DNA of 17,557 nt, from the NCBI GenBank assembly GCA_025999935.1, contig BNXY01000052.1, positions 1 to 17,557 on the forward strand, in the 5' to 3' direction. Within the stretch, counting starts at the first letter, position 1; the number at the start of each line of letters is the position of its first letter. Origin of the DNA: Bacteroidia bacterium (lineage in GTDB: Bacteria; Bacteroidota; Bacteroidia; Bacteroidales; Azobacteroidaceae). This document shows, one piece after another, positions 14,191 through 17,557 of this stretch. The notes below the pieces were generated by a model. That model saw nothing but the letters and a program-made list of their open reading frames with translations. It made no database searches and had not been told where the DNA came from. The position numbers and the translations under genes are program-made.

Positions 14191-15831
14191 ATGGCACAAT
14201 CTATTTGGGAAGAATATGAAAATTTAGGTAGCAGTACCTCGCACGAGGGAGCATTTGCTACTGTCTATAGAGTGCGGCACAAGCAATTGGGTTACATTCG
14301 CGCTATCCGTATATTGAAAGAACCTATAACAGATGTAAGAGATGAAAATTGGAAAAAATTTCTTGCTGAATGTCAACTTTTATTGCGGCTTGGCAATGGT
14401 GGACACCCCAACATTGTTCGTATAAACCAACCCCGATTGATAGGAATCAACGCATTAGTGGAAATGGAATATGTGCATGGTAAAGATTTGAATGACTACC
14501 TCATCGAAAAAAACTATTTTATTCCCATTGATGAAGTGTTGCGTTTTGTGCGCGAAATAAGCAGCGCCTTGGCTTATTGCCACGAAGGAATTTATGAATT
14601 TTGTCTTGACAGAGAACAAGACCATTTGCAAGATGACCCCGAAGATGGTAGCAAAGTATTGCTTGATGCACCTACCAAAAAACGCTTGATTGAGAAATAC
14701 AAAGTAATCCACAACGATATTCACTCCAAAAATATCATCCGCAAATATGATGGCAGTTATATTTTACTTGATTTTGGTTTGTCTTTTCAAAATGGTATGT
14801 TTGTTAAAAGCAGTACCCGAAAAGGGGGCGCATCTGAATATAAAGCGCCGGAAAAATATGATGGCAAAAAAGACCCTAATGAACAAACGGATATGTATAG
14901 TTTTGGAATTTTAATGTACGAAATGTTGGCAGGACAAGTGCCTTTTCCATATAATATCAACGTGAGTCCTGTAACAGCTGAATATGACCTGATGCAACAA
15001 CACGAAAATGCCACACCTCCACTCATTGAGCCTTTACGCCGTGCTGCTTTTGAGCAGGCAAATCCGGGCAAAAAATATGAAATAGATTATCCGGATTGGC
15101 TCGAAGCCATAATTGTGAAATGCCTTGAAAAGAAACCGGAAAACCGTTACAAAAATGGACAAGCGCTTTTTGAGGAGATAGAAAAAAATCTTGCAGACAG
15201 TGATATTATAAAACAATTACACTCTAAAAAGAATCTTTTTATTCAGGAAATTGCACAATTAAAACAAGACAATAACACGTTTGAGAATAAAATAGCAATA
15301 TTGACACAAACAATATCGCAAAACAAAGTTGATTCTAATAACAGGATTAACCGCTTAAAATCGGAGAACCAAGAACTGCAAGAACAATTAGAGCAAACAG
15401 AGGTAAAAGACATAATTAGAGATGAATATCATGGATTTATAAAGTTTTGGTTGATATTGATGATTATTGGAAATGTGGCAATTCTATTTTTTACTTTCTC
15501 CGGCCTTGGTTTTTGGAATGACACCAATTATTGGGATTATTGGTCAAATATTCTTTTAAAGTTATTCGAATTTCCAAATATTTTCTGTTTATTTAATATT
15601 ATTGCATTTATATTATTGTGGCGAAAATCAGATAACGGAACTATGATATTCTTTATATCCGGTATCATTGCAATAGGATTAATAATAGCAGCATTATGTT
15701 CATCTAATATAATACCACAAAAAAAGCAAATGATAATAAGTGGTGTATTGGAAGTTGCATGTGTTACCGCATTATTTTTTATCATGAAAATAAAAAATAA
15801 TGGAGTATCCGGATGGGACAATATAGAATAA
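14191..15831 (+). CDS. Membrane-anchored Ser/Thr-type protein kinase, first of a pair
   Basis: A 546-residue protein that may phosphorylate the adjacent cell-wall enzyme or its partners. The kinase domain covers about residues 10-332: αC Glu E60 region, catalytic loop H174-N-D176-IHSKN181, D194-F-G, KAPE at 218-221 and DMYSFGILMYEMLAG. Two oddities are shared with its neighbour. The beta3 Lys is Arg (AIR, R40), and the glycine loop (SSTSHEGAFATVY) keeps only one typical Gly. An acidic insert of about 35 residues (135-168) precedes the catalytic loop. A coiled coil (about 343-405) leads to four predicted membrane helices (about 416-437, 456-477, 484-503, 513-533). It lies 74 nt after the fusion gene with no terminator between, so cotranscription is likely. 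Activity is uncertain because of the altered ATP-binding residues. Confidence 0.85.
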   Translation: MAQSIWEEYENLGSSTSHEGAFATVYRVRHKQLGYIRAIRILKEPITDVRDENWKKFLAECQLLLRLGNGGHPNIVRINQPRLIGINALVEMEYVHGKDLNDYLIEKNYFIPIDEVLRFVREISSALAYCHEGIYEFCLDREQDHLQDDPEDGSKVLLDAPTKKRLIEKYKVIHNDIHSKNIIRKYDGSYILLDFGLSFQNGMFVKSSTRKGGASEYKAPEKYDGKKDPNEQTDMYSFGILMYEMLAGQVPFPYNINVSPVTAEYDLMQQHENATPPLIEPLRRAAFEQANPGKKYEIDYPDWLEAIIVKCLEKKPENRYKNGQALFEEIEKNLADSDIIKQLHSKKNLFIQEIAQLKQDNNTFENKIAILTQTISQNKVDSNNRINRLKSENQELQEQLEQTEVKDIIRDEYHGFIKFWLILMIIGNVAILFFTFSGLGFWNDTNYWDYWSNILLKLFEFPNIFCLFNIIAFILLWRKSDNGTMIFFISGIIAIGLIIAALCSSNIIPQKKQMIISGVLEVACVTALFFIMKIKNNGVSGWDNIE

Positions 15832-15896
15832 ATGAAGAATCGTACGAATTAGTTGAGAAAAACAGAGAAAATGAATTTTATCAAAATTACATAGCA

Positions 15897-17557
15897 ATGG
15901 CAGAACTTTTCTTAAATGAATATTCAATTCTAAGTAGTAGCACCTCGCATCAGGGCGCATTTGCTACCGTCTATAAAGTGCGGCACGGGCAATTGGGCTA
16001 CATTCGCGCTATCCGTGTGCTGCACGAAACAATAGTGGACGAACACGGCAAGACCTATCAAAAATTTCTTGAAGAATGTCAGCTTTTGCTACGACTTGGG
16101 AACGGTGGACATCCTAACATTGTGCGTATTGCCCAACCACGCCTATTACTAGGACACGCCTTGGTGGAAATGGAATATGTGCATGGAAAAGATTTGAATG
16201 ACTATATTGTTGAACAAAAACACTTTATTCCTATTGACGAAGTGTTGTGCTTTGTACGCGAAATTAGCAGCGCATTGGCTTATTGCCATGAAGGAATTTA
16301 TGAATTTTGTTGGGATAAGGAAGGCGACAATTTGAGGGATGACCCGGAAGATGGCAGTAAGGCGCTAATTGATGCGCCAACCAAACAACGTCTTATTGAG
16401 AAATACAAAGTGATACACAATGATATTCACTCCAAAAATGTTATCCGAAAATATGACGGTAGTTTTATTTTGCTTGATTTTGGTTTGTCTATTCAAAGTG
16501 GAACTGTTGTAAAAAGCAGTACCCGAAAAGGGGGCGCTGCCGAATATAAAGCGCCGGAAAAATGGGAAAACGAAGGAATTATTTCCGAGCAAACGGATAT
16601 GTATAGTTTTGGCGTGTTGATGTATGAAATGTTGGCGGGACAAGTCCCTTTCCCATACAATGAAGAAATTTCCTCTACGGAAGCAGACTATGAGCAAATG
16701 CAAAAGCATAAAAGCGCCCCTCCCCCTCCCATTGAGCCTTTGCGCCGTATTGCTTTTGAACAGGCAAATCCGGGACAAAAATATGAAAAAGATTATCCGG
16801 ATTGGCTCGAAGCAATGATCATGAAATGCCTTGAAAAGAAACCTAAAGACCGTTACAAAAACGCGCAACAGTTATTCGAGGAGGTTGAAAAACAATTTGC
16901 ACACGCGAATAATCAGGTAACTAATGAATTGGTAAAAAAATTACAAACAGAAAACTCTCAGTATGCTCAAAATGTGGCAAATCTTTATCAATACAATACT
17001 GATTTGGCAAGTCAAGTCAAAGCATTGCAAAAAACACAGTCGAAAAATGATCCTGATACCACAAATAGACTAAAACAGTTAGAAGAAGATAATTATGAAC
17101 TACAAAGACAATTAAAGATAAAAAACAAACCGAAACATAGTCCGCTTTTTATTATTCTTGCCATAATATTTGCCATTTGTTCTGTTGTTTTGTTTTCTAT
17201 CAATACCAGCTCTTCCGAAAGTATTCATGTCAGCAACTTGGAAGCTACTATTGATCAACAAGAATCAACAATAAAAAATTTGCAAAATAAAGAAGCAGAA
17301 TCTCTAAAAACAATAACAGAACAAAAGAAGACAATAGTAAACCTTAAAAATTCAAAAGGAAGTGAAGCGGAGTTGCAAAATAAAGATACGGAAATATCCA
17401 AATTAAAACAAGAAAACAATAAACTTCAACAACAAGCTGCTGCAAACTCTAATTCCAATGCGAAAATACAAGAATTGCAAAAAGAAATTACTCGCTTGAA
17501 ACAGCAAGGAAGCGGAAATAGCAACAGCAGTGAAATCTCAAATTTAAAACAACAAAT
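15897..17557 (+). CDS. Membrane-anchored Ser/Thr-type protein kinase, second of the pair (partial, runs off the window)
   Basis: The frame is open to the window edge, at least 553 residues. I choose ATG 15897 because MAELFLNEYSILSSSTSHQG then aligns residue for residue with the first kinase. The same frame extends to an ATG at 15813 that overlaps the first kinase by 19 nt, so a longer start is possible and would suggest translational coupling. The kinase domain is a close paralogue: AIR at 38-40, HNDIHSKN, DFG, KAPE, and the same insert before the catalytic loop. The C-terminus differs. After a coiled coil there is a single membrane helix (about 416-436), then a long Gln/Lys/Asn-rich coiled coil from about 440 to the edge, which should lie outside the cytoplasm as a possible sensor stalk. 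Kinase domains this alike point to tandem duplication followed by swapping or divergence of the tails. Confidence 0.85.
   Translation, partial: MAELFLNEYSILSSSTSHQGAFATVYKVRHGQLGYIRAIRVLHETIVDEHGKTYQKFLEECQLLLRLGNGGHPNIVRIAQPRLLLGHALVEMEYVHGKDLNDYIVEQKHFIPIDEVLCFVREISSALAYCHEGIYEFCWDKEGDNLRDDPEDGSKALIDAPTKQRLIEKYKVIHNDIHSKNVIRKYDGSFILLDFGLSIQSGTVVKSSTRKGGAAEYKAPEKWENEGIISEQTDMYSFGVLMYEMLAGQVPFPYNEEISSTEADYEQMQKHKSAPPPPIEPLRRIAFEQANPGQKYEKDYPDWLEAMIMKCLEKKPKDRYKNAQQLFEEVEKQFAHANNQVTNELVKKLQTENSQYAQNVANLYQYNTDLASQVKALQKTQSKNDPDTTNRLKQLEEDNYELQRQLKIKNKPKHSPLFIILAIIFAICSVVLFSINTSSSESIHVSNLEATIDQQESTIKNLQNKEAESLKTITEQKKTIVNLKNSKGSEAELQNKDTEISKLKQENNKLQQQAAANSNSNAKIQELQKEITRLKQQGSGNSNSSEISNLKQQ

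Noticed and set aside
16365..16868. Minus-strand frame of 167 codons near the right end
   Set aside because: It lies fully antisense to the kinase domain of the second kinase, whose motifs are clear. A similar shadow frame occurs opposite the first kinase.

Overview
The window looks like chromosomal DNA from a member of the Bacteroidetes, probably order Bacteroidales. The evidence is the AT-rich intergenic DNA, several promoters of the TTTG-N19-22-TAnnTTTG type, an NVEALA peptide beside a BF3164-type beta-propeller lipoprotein, HmuY-family proteins, a type IX secretion (T9SS) C-terminal sorting domain, a Bacteroidetes HU-like protein and a Bacteroidetes-type tyrosine recombinase. All genes I can support lie on the + strand. 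The last one runs off the right edge.

Left third (1-3203): a worn accessory patch followed by an oxidative-stress gene. It begins with hairpin-rich intergenic DNA and a promoter, then a DUF1573 remnant (323-499), an NVEALA peptide (582-752), and a 6-bladed beta-propeller lipoprotein (784-1938). Next is a decayed O-antigen-ligase-type membrane protein (2007-2454) carrying a 28-bp perfect palindrome. Rubrerythrin (2546-3127) has an operator-like palindrome at its predicted start site and two strong terminators behind it.

Middle (3204-7289): a haem-acquisition operon. A TonB-dependent receptor is followed by a HmuY-type lipoprotein and a second HmuY-type protein with a T9SS sorting domain, closed by a 20-bp-stem terminator. 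Upstream there are two promoters. The first has a palindromic operator and is followed after about 70 nt by an intrinsic terminator, so it may make a short RNA. The second is the likely operon promoter.

Right half (7408-17557): the most interesting part. A tyrosine recombinase is followed at once by a 321-bp segment (8683-9003) bounded by near-perfect 26-bp inverted repeats. Each repeat resembles a recombinase crossover site. A textbook Bacteroidetes promoter inside the segment now points left, away from the genes on its right. Inversion would aim it at an HU-like gene (9084), a 1468-residue protein fusing a SEDS (FtsW/RodA) glycosyltransferase to a class B penicillin-binding transpeptidase (9710), and two paralogous membrane-anchored Ser/Thr-type protein kinases (14191 and 15897). 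My reading is a phase-variable peptidoglycan-synthesis and kinase module. Its gene content and order recall the actinobacterial rodA-pbpA-pknA-pknB cluster, but with the first two genes fused and the whole set apparently under a DNA switch. The inverted repeats, motifs and gene order are seen in the sequence. The switching and its effect on the operon are inferred.
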